Shown here one piece after another: positions 1 through 12,544 of a DNA stretch of 64,000 nt (the stretch's first letter is position 1; the number at the start of each line of letters is the position of its first letter). Made by a program: the position numbers and the translations under genes. Source of the stretch: Heterobilharzia americana (Eukaryota > Platyhelminthes > Trematoda > Strigeidida > Schistosomatidae); assembly GCA_944470555.2 (NCBI GenBank), contig OX104132.1, positions 6,457,755 to 6,521,754 of the forward strand. Direction: 5' to 3'. The notes under the pieces were generated by a model, which did no database searches, was not told the origin of the DNA, and saw nothing but the letters and a program-made list of their open reading frames with translations.

Positions 1-1430
1 AAGGTTCACAACCTCATTAGTCGACTTGCTTGTCATGCCTAGTACCCTTCGCTTGACCTCAACACTGCTCACACAGTGAATCTACCAAACGCAAGTGATG
101 CTACGAAGACATCTGTGATCAAAACCCAGTAGTCGCTTTGCGTCACCGACTTTAAACGGCTATGTCTGCACAAGTGCAGGAAGTCGCTGGGAGCATTTCG
201 ATTCGATGTGCTCAACAAATTCATTCCATTACTTTACACGGTGACAGTGAAGACCAGTCCTAGAGTATTATTTGCATTTGAATGTGAGAAACGCACCCCA
301 AACATTATCGAAATGCCGCTTCATGTGACCAGAAGACACCGCATCTTCACGTCATAAGACTTTGTCACTTGTGTACATCGTGTATACTATGAAGCTTAAC
401 AGTGACGAAATTGATCCCTGTGAAATCAAACGACGAGAGAGAGACTTTTATAAGCTGCTGATGTACAGAACTCACAATAGGCTCTCATACGCCAACAGAT
501 GTTCGGATACAGAGCCTTTCACAGCAATATGCGCATACCCTGCACTCCAATCAATGCACTGCCGTACGACCTCTGGATCGACGGAGTCCAATGACATCCT
601 CAGGTCGAGAAACAGAGCCAGCCCCGGTGGTCGTTAGGCGTTTGTGTCACAGAACCTGCGAGAGAGTGAATGATTGGTTGATTCAATCATGATTAGGTCT
701 GAAGTCTGCCTGGTTTTCTCAGATTTGCTGTTCCCGAGCTCTATTCTGACGTCTAATGATAATTGGACTTAAAATCTTATACACTATTTTCATCAGGCTG
801 ACTTTCCTGCAGTCATCACTGAGGAACTTTCCACCTTTCTTGAAGCTTGATACCAACAGTGGTTGAGACCAATTATAGGGAGTCATACGACTCGTACAAA
901 CTCGTTCGAGAACACAAAGAACGTTTTCGAAGAGAAAGTGGCTTAGCGGTTATCGAAATCGAACGTCACTAATTTAGAAGAAGCTTACCTTAATCTCCAG
1001 TTTGCTGTAAAAACAGCGCAGAAGACCGCAACACCCTCAGGAAGAGGTTACGAAGGTCCAGTGCATCAGAGCAGCTTTATTTGAAATAATGGATGCACGA
1101 GTGCATTTCTGTCAGCCGCGATCACAATGAAGAGCAGAAGCAACTCTAAGATAGACTGATTCAAAGCCTACGTGCAGTTGTATTTTTTCTACTTTAACAC
1201 AGTGACAGACACATGCATACCCAAGCAGTCTTCAGAGGGAGTAGCAATCCTTCGAAACCCCTCTGTGTCCACCGTTGAGATCGGTGGATGCCATGTCAGA
1301 CAAGGTCCTTCTTTATGCCTGAATTTCGAGCTGGTCAGAAATAGATGGTTTTCTGAGCACATATATAGCAGTCGATCGCCGTTATTTGTTGGTTCAAATC
1401 GGACTCAAAAAGCGTTACTTAAGTGTCTTT
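1..1430 (-). mobile_element. RTE-like LINE relic, cut by the left window edge
   Basis: Read on the minus strand, bases 1-160 encode the degraded C-terminal part typical of the RTE-like copies in this window (motifs like GFDHRCLRS, then VEVKRRVLG, then STNEVVNL). Bases 630-800 match the N-terminal RT block (ENQADFRPN, the counterpart of ENQAGF at 60.9 kb). Bases 1290-1350 match the endonuclease block seen at 61.93-61.99 kb. The order C-terminus, RT, endonuclease fits one minus-strand element. Stops and frameshifts occur throughout, so it cannot encode a working enzyme. The RTE/SR2-like label rests on recognition of these motifs, not on a database search. Confidence 0.7.
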
Positions 1431-2785
1431 CTCTCTGACTTTGCCCACCTACACTTCTCCACTGAAATCATCTACTACGACTACATCCGAACATTTCGTT
1501 TTCACTAGCAGGTCAGAAAGTCCCCGAAAGAAATCGTGCTTCCCTTTATCCGGACTGGAGTTGGTGGGTGTGCAAACACGTTACAAAGAGACAACAGCGA
1601 GTTTTACTACTCTTTTTAGTCTACTTTATCGTTCAGCCGGACAGCGCACAAGCAACCGTCAACTGGGATTGTCAAGTAGTGAACCTTTTTCTTAGGACTC
1701 TGCTATACCTGCACCTGCAAGACTGAAAACTACACATTATGTCCCCAAAAACTCGAGGAGTGGACTTCGCTGATTTATCATATTGCTTGATTGAGGGTGA
1801 CTGAATAACCGCCCTTGAGTCTTATGAGCTTGTCTCACAGATACAGCATCAGTCCTTGGCCCAAGATGTCAGAAATGCGGTTGGCGCAGCCTGCTCACAG
1901 AAGCTGTAGGCGTTGAAAGCTCCAGTGTGCAATTTGGAGGGCGGTTTCAGGAAACCAGTGGTGCAGTTCTGTGTACTCGGATCGCAATTGAGAGATAAGA
2001 AGCTGGAAGGGATTAAAGATGAAATAGGAATGTTGGCCGATATGTGAAGAAAGGTTAAAAGGTAAAGACGCTGAAGACCATCTAGGGGGACTTGAATGCT
2101 AACACAGTTGTTAAGGAAGTTGACAACTCCCGATTACCCATATTGCAAGTTATCACTCGTGATGTAGCAAAAGAAACTGAGTGAGTAATAGAGGTGTGTA
2201 ACCTCAAAGCCCAAGAAACGTCTGCTTGAGGCCGGACATAAACGGCCTTTTTTGAAGTTCCAAGTTTAGTTCTGATTTCCACTCAACTAGAAAACCCATA
2301 ATACCGATAACGGAGGATCACAGGGTAGGGGGGAAATGTGCTATTTTTCGGGCCGATTTTATTGAACTCCGCACCGACCTGTCACAGCAACATTAAGGTT
2401 TCGGTGGAGGATGGGGATGCAGAAACAATGATAAATGATTGAGATACTATATATGGCACAAGAATTAGAGGTAAACCTACCAGACTAGTATTGCTAACAT
2501 TTACCATTTATAAGAAAGAAGACTTACTGAAACATGCAAAAGAGAATCAGTTTGACGAATAACGTACTCTCAAAGCCTAAGGTGTGTAGTTATCGACACC
2601 AAACTTGTAAAACTTGGCAGGTCTCAAGCTTACACGAGAATGTACCGGTCAGATTTACTCCTTTCGAAAAGTATAGGAACAAAACCATACTCACCAACGT
2701 TTCTCACATTTCCTGGCCTGAAGGCGGTACTCACCTCTTTCGACCAACGGTTTCGGCAGTCTGACTGAGAAGCATGTACCATGCA
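1431..2785. other. Unassigned repeat-like DNA
   Basis: No host gene is recognisable. Around 2040-2280 on the plus strand there is a faint endonuclease-like stretch (broken GDLNA-type motif), suggesting another decayed LINE leading into the RT fragment at 2790. This is inference from a weak match. Confidence 0.3.
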
Positions 2786-2789
2786 ACTA

Positions 2790-3060
2790 CCCAATGATAA
2801 TCAAGGCGCTCCTGCCACAGTCACACAGAAGTGTAAAGGTTAATGAAGAGTTGTCGCATGAAGTGACGGTAAACAGGTACCCGCCTAGGATGCAACTGTC
2901 ACCATCCCTGCTCAACTTTGTTATACACATGCTAGTGAGTATAACCGTAGGTACCTCCAAATTCACAGAGACAGATCTGGTTGTGAGACATGTAGCTGAC
3001 TTGCAGTATGCAGACAACACTGTTGTTTGGATGACAAAATACATAGTTATCTAAGTGTGA
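2790..3060 (+). mobile_element. RTE-like reverse transcriptase fragment
   Basis: The plus-strand reading contains a degraded block LSPSLLNFVIHML followed by LQYADNTVV. These correspond to the RT motif B region (QGCPLSPFLFN type) and motif C (YADD), with the second Asp replaced by Asn. The order and spacing match other RTE-like copies here (for example YADD at 34825). It is a short dead fragment. Confidence 0.6.
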
Positions 3061-3299
3061 TGAGCAGAAGTCTGTGTAAATTTGACTGGATGGCTGACTT
3101 TCAAACATTTCATTAGCTCGAATTGCACCCCACCTACTCCAGTGCGATAAGCGCAGAAAGATCACACTCATCATGTTGCCTACCAGCAGGATTATACCAC
3201 AGCGCTTAATTTCAGACCTTCTCACTGTTTTTATAGCAAGATTGAACTATGACTGTAGTGAAGATCACAGCGATTAAGAGAGAACTTTCCGGCTATCAT

Positions 3300-4435
3300 T
3301 ATCCCTTAGGTCTGAAATGTGGCTAATAGCCCAAAAGACCAACATGAATGCTGGTAGACAAGTTGCGTTACTTGCATTCACTTGAATACAGGCATTATTT
3401 CAGCGTCCGCAATGAAAATAGGACCTATTCAATGTTTGCTTCCCGCCTCGCTTTGATACCAAACTAATATCAAGTGCAATGAGTCTAATATTTTCAATTC
3501 TTGAGTTCTAATTCTTAAATCCCTTCACTGGGGATTTAGACAAGTCGTTTACAGGAGACAGCTAACCATCTAGAGGCTTATTAGCATCCGCATCACAGTC
3601 CAGATGGTATATTTACATGTGGTCCCGTAAATAGATATTTTCATTGCATATACATTTCCATTAAGCACAAAAAAGCAGTCAAAACAAAAAAGTTCCTAAA
3701 CGTCGTCAAATAAATCATATCTTCTGTAATTTCATTCGTTTTAAAAACTGGGAAGAAATAACCTCCTTAATAGTGCTCTCAAAGTCACTTCAAAGTCGCT
3801 CAAGGACGGTGAAATTTCATAGTCCCATAGAAATTCCTAGCCACGCAAATTTACCGAGAATCTCGGCGCATTTCGAATACCTCTCAGTAGGCCCCAAATC
3901 TTAGAAGCTGAACATGAAGTGCTTTCAGGTTGACATAAATCTAAGTATGCCGAAATAAATATAAAGTCATATAAATGTCTTAATGTGTATGGAGATTGTA
4001 TCTTAGCATGGAGGTTGTGAAACTTAAGCTTCACAGTGTTTTAAATTTGAAACATTTACCTTAGAAGCATAATGATTATTAGTGAGTATAACGACTAAGA
4101 TTAGCCTGAAAGTAAACAAACGCTTTCCATCCTTCATAGAGTCATTTTAAATGCCATCCTAGAAAAAACTGAAATAATTATTTCAGTTAACCAATTAGAA
4201 TTTTCTATTTTATGATAATCTGCCTTTCCAGCCAAAATGAAGAAACATGACTCGTTATTTCAGTCGTTGTCGCGACAGCCTTTAAACTCGTCCCTTTCAA
4301 ATGGCTTTCAAAATTAGAAGTGGCGTTCTTCCTTCGCAGACAGGGCTTACCCACAGTAACAGAAAATCCAAAATTGGCGCTCTGGTCATTCTTAGGTTTC
4401 TTTCGAGCAACTGATTCCAATATATTTCCAACATT
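3300..4435. other. No gene seen
   Basis: AT-rich DNA with short ORFs only. No domain, tRNA-like head or LINE motif could be recognised in either strand. Confidence 0.5.
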
Positions 4436-5148
4436 CCAATATTGATAGTGCGAGCGTAGAAAACCGGTGGTTTTTGATCTCTCGAGTGTAGTTCTTAGGG
4501 CTTGGTTCGAGTTGTTCGGTTCACCCCTGCAGTGGACGAGGAAATCCCCTCTGCTTTCTTGCTTTTAGCTTCGGTGAGGTGGATGTTTTGTGGGTTAGTA
4601 AGTTGCGGTTTGTAGGGCGGTTGGGGAGCTACGGGTTGCTGGGAGGTTCAGGGGATTGCCGTGACTCCTGTCTGTGAAGGCACCTGAAGGACAGTAGTAT
4701 AGTAGTGGTAAAAGAGGGAAGAAAAAATTAAGGGAAGAGAAAAAGGAAAAGAAAGAAGGGAAAAGGAGGGGTGATAAAGAGAAATAAAAGAAAGAGAAAA
4801 GTGTGTAGGGATTGCCGAGATGGTAAAGTGGGTTTGGTTCCTGCAGGAGAACTAGTAGGTGATGTGTGTGTATGTTGAAGAGAGAGATAGTGAGTGGTAG
4901 GCCGGAGGGAGTTGGGGCTAGTATGGTTGGTGACTGCCTGGATTCGTCCGTGGTAGACCATGAGAGAAGACATAACTCTCTTACTGTCCCTTGAATCCGT
5001 TGACCGAGGGAGCTATAACGATATGTCGCGGCAAGGCATTCCACAAAGCACATACTCTCAGGGAGAAAAATTTGGACCTGAGTATGGTGTTGGCTCTCTG
5101 GTGTGCTATCTTAATGGCGTTTCCTCGTGAAGATCGTTCAGTTGCAGT

Positions 5149-5625
5149 TTAAATTGATTTATTTGCATGGTCTGCCTGATGGGCGATCTTGTACACCTTA
5201 ACAATGTCACCCCTCTCCCTGCGATAACCCAGGGTAAATAGGTATAGGTGTCTAAGTCTTTCAGGATACGTCTTTCCCCTTAGCCCCACAACACATTTTG
5301 TTGCAGTTCTTTGTATTCTTTCAAGGAGACTAGAGTCTCTCTTGAGTGTTGGAGGAGCCACCGTATTGAAGACCCCTAGATGCGACCGCACGTAGAATTT
5401 GAAAATGGTGGGGAAAAGTTCGGGAGTGAGGGTGCCAAGCTGTCTACGCAGAAAGTGTAGAATGGCGTTCGCTCTGGCTGTCATACCTTTGTAGTTGGAG
5501 CTGGTGTCCAAGGTGTCGGAGAAGTTGAGCCCCAAATCCTTCTCCATGGACACTCTGGTGATAGCAAGGTTGCTCAACATATACTGAAAGTCGGTCATAC
5601 TTGCTTTATATTTGCTGATGTGCAT
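5149..5625 (-). pseudogene. LINE family A RT C-terminal domain ORF (158 aa)
   Basis: A 158-residue open stretch matching the region after the RT palm in CR1/jockey-type LINEs. It carries the conserved pattern of thumb-like residues, then FKFYVRSHLGVFNTVAPPTLKRDSSLLERIQR, reduced here to its key parts FYVRSHL and LERIQRTATK, then LRHLYLFTLGYRRERGD. It is continuous with the FADD segment upstream at 5756 in the same strand. It is a remnant of the family A element, not a host gene. Confidence 0.7.
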
Positions 5626-6885
5626 TACTTTGTACTTCTCCAGGTTGAGGCTCAGGCCATTTTCCGACGATCAGAGTTTGAGTTGCTGCAAGTCCTCTTG
5701 TGGTGGTGTACAATCAGCTTCTTCGTTTACCACCCCCCAAATTTTTATGTCGTCGGCAAAGAGGAGAATGGGTGAGGATATTTTATCTGGCAGATCGTTG
5801 ACAAACAGGAGACACATCAACTGTGTGAGTAGAGAGGCTTCTGGGTCTCGAGCCTCGGTTCTTTTTGTTCGGTTGCACTCCTTTGCTGGCCGCAGAAGTC
5901 TTTGCGTTTTTCCTGCTTAAAGCCTTGGAAGCGGTGATTGTCTATTTGAAGGTATTTCATCCGCAAATTTTAGCTTGGTTTGTCTGGAGGGCAACGTAGC
6001 TGCTGATAGGATCAATTAACCGTTTGTTGTAAGTACCTGCAGGCAAGTATTAAGCTCTACTTAAAAAGTGCCAGGAATAGGGTGAGTAGGGGGTCGAGAA
6101 AAGGGGGAGTGAAAAGTACTTACGGAAAGATAAGTGTTACTGGTAATAATATGCGGAAGAGATGCGCCTTATTTCGGATCCTAGGGTTGGGGAATACAGG
6201 GGTGGAAAGGCATATCATCAGTAGCTAATGAAAAGTGCTCGTGACAAGTAAGAAATTTCTCTCCGTCCCCTCTGGTGATCCAAGGTTTATCTGGTTTCAC
6301 CCTTACAGTCGGTCCGACAGTGGCAGCATGTTCTCCGGATGTTTCGCTGTTATTGCTGGTACCCCGAGAGGTGGCGTCTTATCTCGAGGTGCTCTTTTTC
6401 CTCGGGGGGCCGCACAAGTTAGCTGCGACGGTTTCCATTTCTAACTTCTAGCAGTAGTCGCCCCACTTCTCCTGATCAGAACGTTTCCTTTTTTCTAGGA
6501 GTGGATCTGTTGGTACAGGGATGTTGAACAGAATGATGATATCCGTTCTCTAGTCCTGTGGGTGCATGGTATTGGGCTTGGTGCTTTCGGTCCACCTTTT
6601 ACCCATTCGCTTCCGACTATGCATTCTCAACACAACCTATTTCTTCAGGTTGTTTAGTTCCGTTGGGTCGTCCGGGTGGCATCGATTAAGGTGAGTATTT
6701 TGTTGTTGCCTCACTTGGAGTGGCAGCTATTTCCTTCGTAACTCTAATGTGACGCTTGCGCACTTGTGGAGCCTGACAAGTTTTTGAGGGCAGATTATGG
6801 GAGCTCGTGCTTTGTAGCGTTTGACTGTGACAGGTTTTTCAGTTTGCCGGTGGTGACAGCGGGTGATTTCCGACATTCTGAACAC

Positions 6886-7164
6886 TTACCACATCCATCT
6901 ACATGGGTGCTTCCTTATAAAGCTGCAGCACCGACCTGGTATACCATTATTATACTTGCAGTGTACCCAGTTTAGATAGATGTTGCACGCGAAGGCTTTT
7001 TGAGCCTCTGACGTCGATTCTTTGCAAACAGCACAGTCATCAGATGTTCGCTGTTTGCTGAAGAATAAGTAGTTTGCCTCCTTTGAGCTGAAGTCAAGCG
7101 TAGCACCTGTCGGTGTATTCGTTGGTCGACATGCGCTTTTCCTCCTTGCTTCATTTTCTACCAA
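6886..7164 (-). pseudogene. PHD-like zinc finger ORF fragment of LINE family A
   Basis: The 92-residue minus-strand ORF has CAVC, then FACNIY about 13 residues later, then NWVH, then further Cys residues near the end (GRCCSF, HPCRW). This resembles the PHD-type finger (C-x2-C ... C-x2-C ... W-V-H ...) found in the first ORF of some CR1-like elements, with one expected Cys replaced by Tyr. Its position upstream of the RT of family A on the same strand supports that origin. It could be chance; moderate confidence. Confidence 0.4.
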
Positions 7165-7170
7165 AGATAT

Positions 7171-7990
7171 GTTTGAGGCCGTGTGACTGTCACCCCGGCT
7201 ACATGGGTTTACCGGTTTAGTAACTGGTGTGGGCCTGGTGTGACAGGGCTAAAGGGTATTGCTGTGCCCATCTTTTCTGCAAATACTAGATTCTGTTCAC
7301 CTGCTGACCTCGTTATAAGACTTAGGGCTTGAGCCTAGTTTTACGTGCTATCATAGTTAATGGATCTGACATAAAAATGATACAAATGAGAGGGAGAATA
7401 GAGGGTAAAGTAGACAGCCTATCAACGGGAAGTTGACACTCAGTTTTCTTCACTTTATCAGCAGTTGTAACCGAATGCCCTAGGTGGGTATGTCTAGACT
7501 ACGAAAGATGTTTCTTGATGGACGGTCCTTGAAGACGGCCACAAACTGGCAGTTGAACAGTTCAGACGACCGCAAACAACCAGCCGGAAGTACTTCCGAG
7601 ATGAAGAGATAGTTACGTCGTTGTAACTAGCGATTCTCGCGTCCAAAAGAACTGCGCTCACTGTTATGATACGCTTGACAGCTGTTTTTCGGTGATAAAC
7701 ACTGTAGTACTGCCTCTAGGTTGCAGATGGCCAAAGAAAGAAGTCATCCAAAAGCTCACCCTTAGAAATAACGGCATGAGATTATTTGTCTTGTCGTGAT
7801 CCTTGCGGTAAATCTGTCTACATAAATCTGGATTATCGTTGAGTGTGACTGCCGGATAGGTTATTACCCCTTGTCCTCGCCAGGGACTCCGGTAGTTGAG
7901 ACGTTTATGCCCGGCAGATTCTGCCACGACTTCCGGATTCTCCTTTCATGGCCCACAGCGCAAATAACTCTTGAGCAATAGTAAAAAAAT
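7171..7990. other. No gene seen
   Basis: Only short ORFs without recognisable motifs. It separates the family A LINE from the left arm of the inverted repeat. Confidence 0.5.
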
Positions 7991-8007
7991 AATAGCAGTA
8001 TTTGTTT

Positions 8008-8788
8008 CTGAATATACAGGCACACACCATTTTTACAGTTGTGAAAAAGTTTTTGTGTACATAACATATCTCCATGGAAGTAATCTCAACCCCCACCTAT
8101 TGTCACTGGAAGATATAAGCGCTGCGTGTTCATATAACGAAACATCCCAGCAGAATAAGCATGCAGAAAATTTACAAGTTGAACAAGTGGAGGTGTTGTT
8201 TTCGCACTAGAAAAAACCAGGTTCGTATCTCGACACTACATGTTTTACCCTGCAAAAGATAAAGCTTGAAGCTGATATTCCCATCGTAACAGTCTGTACT
8301 TTTTATTTGAGATAATGATGAAAAGTTTGTGAGGGAATGTATGCACAAATCGCTTACTTATTGTACTCCATTCACTATCTCAAAACCATATAATTCGTGC
8401 TTATTGATACCATTCCACATCAGGGATTCATAATCTCGATGAATATTACGACCGAGTGCCAAATATCTTCACCTTTCCAACTCCGGCATCCAGAGGCACT
8501 AGACTTGTTTGAATGCACCGAGTGGACTTTCAGGACATCATGTCCGCCGTTTACACCGGTCATGATAGCCTTGTGGTCGGTAGGTGTTGGACTTTCCTGG
8601 TCACTTTTGTAGTGAGTGAATCCCAGATTTAGGTAATTGTGAGGTTTTAGCCCAGTGAACATTTTTTATTTCTGTTCGTTGTGGTTGGGCATTGTGAATT
8701 CTGGTCACCCCCCATGAAGGGTAGTTTCAGCCAAGGTCTGTTCTTTAAATAATTCATTCTGGATGACGACCAAGCCAACATTTAGAAC
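8008..8788 (+). repeat. Inverted repeat, left arm (781 bp)
   Basis: Base x in this arm pairs with base 24974-x in 16186-16966 on the opposite strand, with no indel across the arm. Spot checks (8221-8280, 8397-8662) are identical. Outside the arm, similarity drops to about 75 percent over 20 bases at the outer edge (mismatches at 8007, 7998, 7995 and 7991) and then disappears. At the inner edge there is one mismatch at 8789, then divergence from 8795. The arm holds unexplained overlapping ORFs (8420-8662 minus, 80 aa; 8397-8612 plus, 71 aa) that are conserved only because the arms are identical. Confidence 0.9.
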
Positions 8789-9059
8789 TGAATTGCTTAT
8801 GTGAAGCAGGAAACAGCGGGAAAAAGCAGCAGGCAGAGAAAGAAGCTGGGACGTCAACAAGGAGTGCGTTCCCTATGTTCGTGTTTCGCTCTACTTAATT
8901 TTCTCGCTACGGCGTCCATTATTTATGGTTTCTCTGTTGAATACTTAAGAATACAGATTTCATGCAGTCGTGTAGTGTCGAACTTCTGTTTTTGATTACT
9001 ACGTCGGGTAGGGCAGAATGTGCCGTCAGTTTGGGTTCATAACTTTTGGTAGTTTCCCC

Positions 9060-10060
9060 AGCGCTCCATATGAAAGGCCAGTGTAGGTGTGGTGGGTGTC
9101 CAACTATAAGTTAAGAGGATCCAGTATACGAGATGTTACCAATGATAGTGTCGGTGTATTCGGGAAAGTTGCCAGCTGATGAGAAGCTAACTAGTAACCG
9201 ACCAAATTCAGAGGTTGGTTTGGAGGCTTCCACTTTAGTCAGAAGTCTGTTCCACAACTGAGAAAATTTGACGGTGCAGAAGTTTGCATGCAAGGAAGGT
9301 TTGAACGATTTCATTTTGACGCTATAGACGTGGTTGCGCAGATAGTAACAACTGTTGTGTTTGAACCAAAACTCACCACTGGCCGTAAAAGTTAACTTGT
9401 GTGACACATTAAAGGAGAGTGTCAGGTTAACTTTGAGTCGTTTCATCCAAAGTGGTTCTTGACTTAGGGTTCTGCATCTAGAGCTGTAGTCCTGTTCGCA
9501 GTCATGTCCTAGTAATCTAGTAATCTAGCTGTACAATGCCTTTGGACACCGTTTATTTTTTGTTTGTCTTTTATGTTGATACCTCTCAGTATAAATGGAC
9601 AGTATTTTAACAGTGGACGTGGGCAAGTTTTATAGAGTAGTAACTTGACTTCTTTGAAGTGGAAGTTATGAACTATGCAACCCATTACGATCCTAGATTT
9701 GCGAGTCTGTGGTGCCGCCTATTCAGAAAATGTGAGGTCCCTTGAATATCTTAGTCCGAGCGAAAAACAAATAATAATCCACAGGAAATTGTTGACGATA
9801 TTTAATGGCAATACTTTGTTATCCTTTCTCTTGCCGTGCGACCAAACGAGCAGGATTAGTCAGTCTAAATGGTCTTCACAGGAAATTATAGGTGAACCAG
9901 CCGCCAACTTAGCGCTAACTCCTAGAATGAGCCATGGTGCCTTATCACTTTCTGTGGGGCTAAGTCTGCCCACTCTAGTTCGGTGATCCAGTTGGGGTCG
10001 CATAAGCGTTGCGTACAATCTCCGAGACGTATCTTCGTCAAGGACTTCAAAGTCCTTCAA
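9060..10060 (-). mobile_element. LINE family B, copy 1: C-terminal RT fragment
   Basis: On the minus strand, 10060-9860 gives RLYATLMRPQLDHRTRVGR, matching the LINE pattern of a late RT helix (LYKSLVRPHLEY type). Bases 9446-9111 give CYYLRNHVYSVKMKSFKP then FSQLWNRLLTKVEASKPTSEF, the C-terminal end also seen in the plus-strand copy at 20.4-20.6 kb (CYSLRNQVHGVEMKCF). It contains stops between these blocks and lacks the catalytic palm. Confidence 0.65.
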
Positions 10061-12235
10061 AATGTCATGATACTCAGAAGCCTTTCATATGTGTCTTCGG
10101 CTCAATTTCCAAACAACTTTAGGTCTCAGATGACTGTCATTCGTGAGGACTTTCTTTTGAAGTCGGAAACCAGTGTTCTATCTGTTATAAGCGGTAACTG
10201 CTGCGATCATTGTACATGGCTACGCATTTGCTAGTATTATCTTCTAAGAGTTAACGCTCCGACCAGTGAACCACTTCCTCACAGCCCCATCGCAATGCAT
10301 GTCTGTCAGACATATTACAGATGACCTCTTGCATTTCCATGTCGTAGAAATGTGGCGACGTCTCACACAACCGAATCTGGAAGTTCCCTAGTATAGCTTT
10401 AAAACTGAAGCGGACCTAAACTTGCTCCTTGTAAAGCACCACTCCTCACATATCCCGAGGCAGACATCCTCTCATTTACTCACAGTCTTTGTCTTCTGTC
10501 CCAAGGAAACTCTTTATTTCAGGCCTGGATCAGTGTTGAGCCTAGAGGTTGAAAGCCTCCCCACTGAACCAGTGTACAGTGCCTTATCGAAGACCCTGTT
10601 GAAAGCAACAGACGACATTTCGGAGCAGTCTGCCGATACTGGCTGTTGTCCATGCCTCTTTTGCTATGACGAGGCTAAGTAGGGGGAGACCAGCGTAAAA
10701 GTCATGCCATTTCAATGTAAGGAGACCGAGGTTTGAGGTGCGACTTATTACTTTAGGCGGCTTGTAATATACCTTTAATCCCTAGGATCTCCAGTCTACC
10801 GTAATCCAGCTCCAGCACAGATAAATATTAGGTAGCCCTTCAAGAGGCCTGAAACACTCACTATACAGTAAAGAAGAAGCGACCTCGAATGGAGTCCATT
10901 GGGGTCCAGAAACTCCCCAGGTTAAACGACACTCGGAAGCTAAAGGACAACCCACGGAGTAATCTACCCAGAACACATCGGTTCGGGTCAACGCAGTCAC
11001 AGTAAAACCATGAGATATTGCTGAAAAGCAGAAACGCTGCATTTATGCAGGTATGTGCAGGATTTTAAGCGGCATGGGTCGCTTAGTATATGGAGAGCAG
11101 CAAAACTCCAAGTCGTTCATCCAGGGTGCACATCGGCGGTTAAGGGTGGAGCTGCAAAATGTCATGCTATTCGCCTTGAATACACAGTGTTGTTTACAAC
11201 CAAATACAAGAGATGATACTGTAACAGTTTAGGACAGATAGTCTTGTCGGAACTTAAAGTCTAGAGCTGATTCGAAACTGACCAATTCAGACAGGTATTT
11301 TTTGTATTGTGCACCATTCTTCCTAGAGTCACGAGTAACCCAATAAACCTAGAGGAATATAAAATAGAATTAATGTGGTTGCAACTATGACACTATTAAG
11401 TCACAAAAGAATATAAAGACAACAGTAATGACAACGCTACGACTTTCGGACCCTGCGGTCAAGGAAAGCTACTGCGATGCGAACATACTTGCCTATAAGG
11501 AGGCGAAGAGTCAGCCGGAGACAAAAGTTACACATTCAGAAGTAATAGAAATATCCCGGACGGGGAAAACGGATATCTTTCTGTGGGAGTCGGGCCGACG
11601 GGCACCCCACGCAAACAAGAAAATCACGGCTTTCCCGTACGACTGCAATTGGAGGGAATTAATACCATGGAAAAAAACAAGACTTAGAAACAAACGAAAA
11701 ACAAAAGTAAAATATAATGAACAACGAATGATAAGACAAAAGTACACCAAAAAAGGAAGCAACAGACAATCCCATAGGGTTGATGGCAGGCGCAAGTAAA
11801 CGAACAAGGCAACAAGGTCATGTCCGAGAAGATGTCAAAGTAGAGCGGGGGAATCGAGTGCAGCAGCAAAAGTCATGTAAGGGGAGTTTCTAGACAACTT
11901 TCGGTCAACGAAATCACTTCGAATTCTTGCTGGGGCCTCCCTCGTGGCCTCAGTAATGGCTTTGATTATCGATTGATGAAACGCATGACCATCAACCCAT
12001 CCAGATGACAAGCGTTCATGATGCACTTTGTTGTCGCCAGTCAACATTCGCACCGAAAACCCGCCATTCATCCTTCATGTTTTGATCGTTCCTGAGTCAA
12101 GAACCACGTGAATTATACTCAGAGGTTAGAAGTGTATCACCATTTCCTCCGTAATTCACAGTGAATTTTGCTTATGCTGGAGCTTTTCTGATTCTGCGTA
12201 CCCCTTCATCTAAAGAGACCAGAGTACACCAGCCA
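10061..12235. other. Unassigned, about 2.2 kb
   Basis: No recognisable domain. A 123-codon plus-strand ORF at 11428-11799 is rich in Lys, Arg and Thr toward its end. A minus-strand ORF at 12071-11835 (78 aa) overlaps the next segment. Neither shows a motif I know. The region lies between the family B fragment and the 3' end of the family C LINE and may be further decayed repeat. Confidence 0.4.
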
Positions 12236-12544
12236 AATGGTTAACCCGCTGCCAACGTTTCCAGCACATTACCATCATTTTCCCCTCGGGTTCCTAGTAG
12301 AAAATAGGGCTTCAGTAGCGCGTCTCTATTGCGCTCCGCTCTCTGTCGTCTTTTGAACCCTGCTCCACTACCGCCAAGAGGCTTTTATTTCTTCCTCACA
12401 TGATCTCTTCCATGTCGCCTTCGACTCAGATGCCCAACTCGTCGTTTCCCCTCCGGATTCCGCTCGAGGGCCTGACGCGTAATGTCCCCAAGCAGTCTTC
12501 CCAGCTTATGCCCAGTCCAATGCATCTGCACTTTCTCCCGTACA

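Larger units (their letters stand above)
4440..7170 (-). mobile_element. CR1-like LINE, family A copy 1 (degraded)
   Basis: Minus-strand order: a PHD-like zinc finger segment at 7164-6886; RT motif C as LLFADDIKIW near 5756; the C-terminal RT extension at 5625-5149 (MEKDLGLNFSDTLDTSSNYK, ending with LRHLYLFTLGYRRERGDIV); then a 3' UTR to about 4440. The 3' UTR includes a polypyrimidine tract on the minus strand (4700-4810 read as polypurine on plus). The last 400 bp match the 3' end of the plus-strand copy at 29.8-30.2 kb, defining a common element end. The region 6000-6880 should be the endonuclease and linker but is too decayed for motif calls. The element is inactive. CR1 clade is my best guess from the RT C-terminus and the zinc finger ORF. 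Confidence 0.65.

Noticed and set aside
4595..5053. 152-codon minus-strand ORF rich in Phe, Leu and Ser
   Set aside because: It is the translation of the polypyrimidine tract in the family A LINE 3' UTR. The same tract recurs at 29.83-30.0 kb.
9178..9200. CTGATGAGAAGC, a hammerhead-like core
   Set aside because: No GAAA core or helices follow, and the string lies inside family B LINE coding sequence read on the other strand.
11428..11799. 123-codon Lys-rich ORF as a gene
   Set aside because: No recognisable domain, no supporting neighbours, and low-complexity basic composition. Kept only as a note in the unassigned region.
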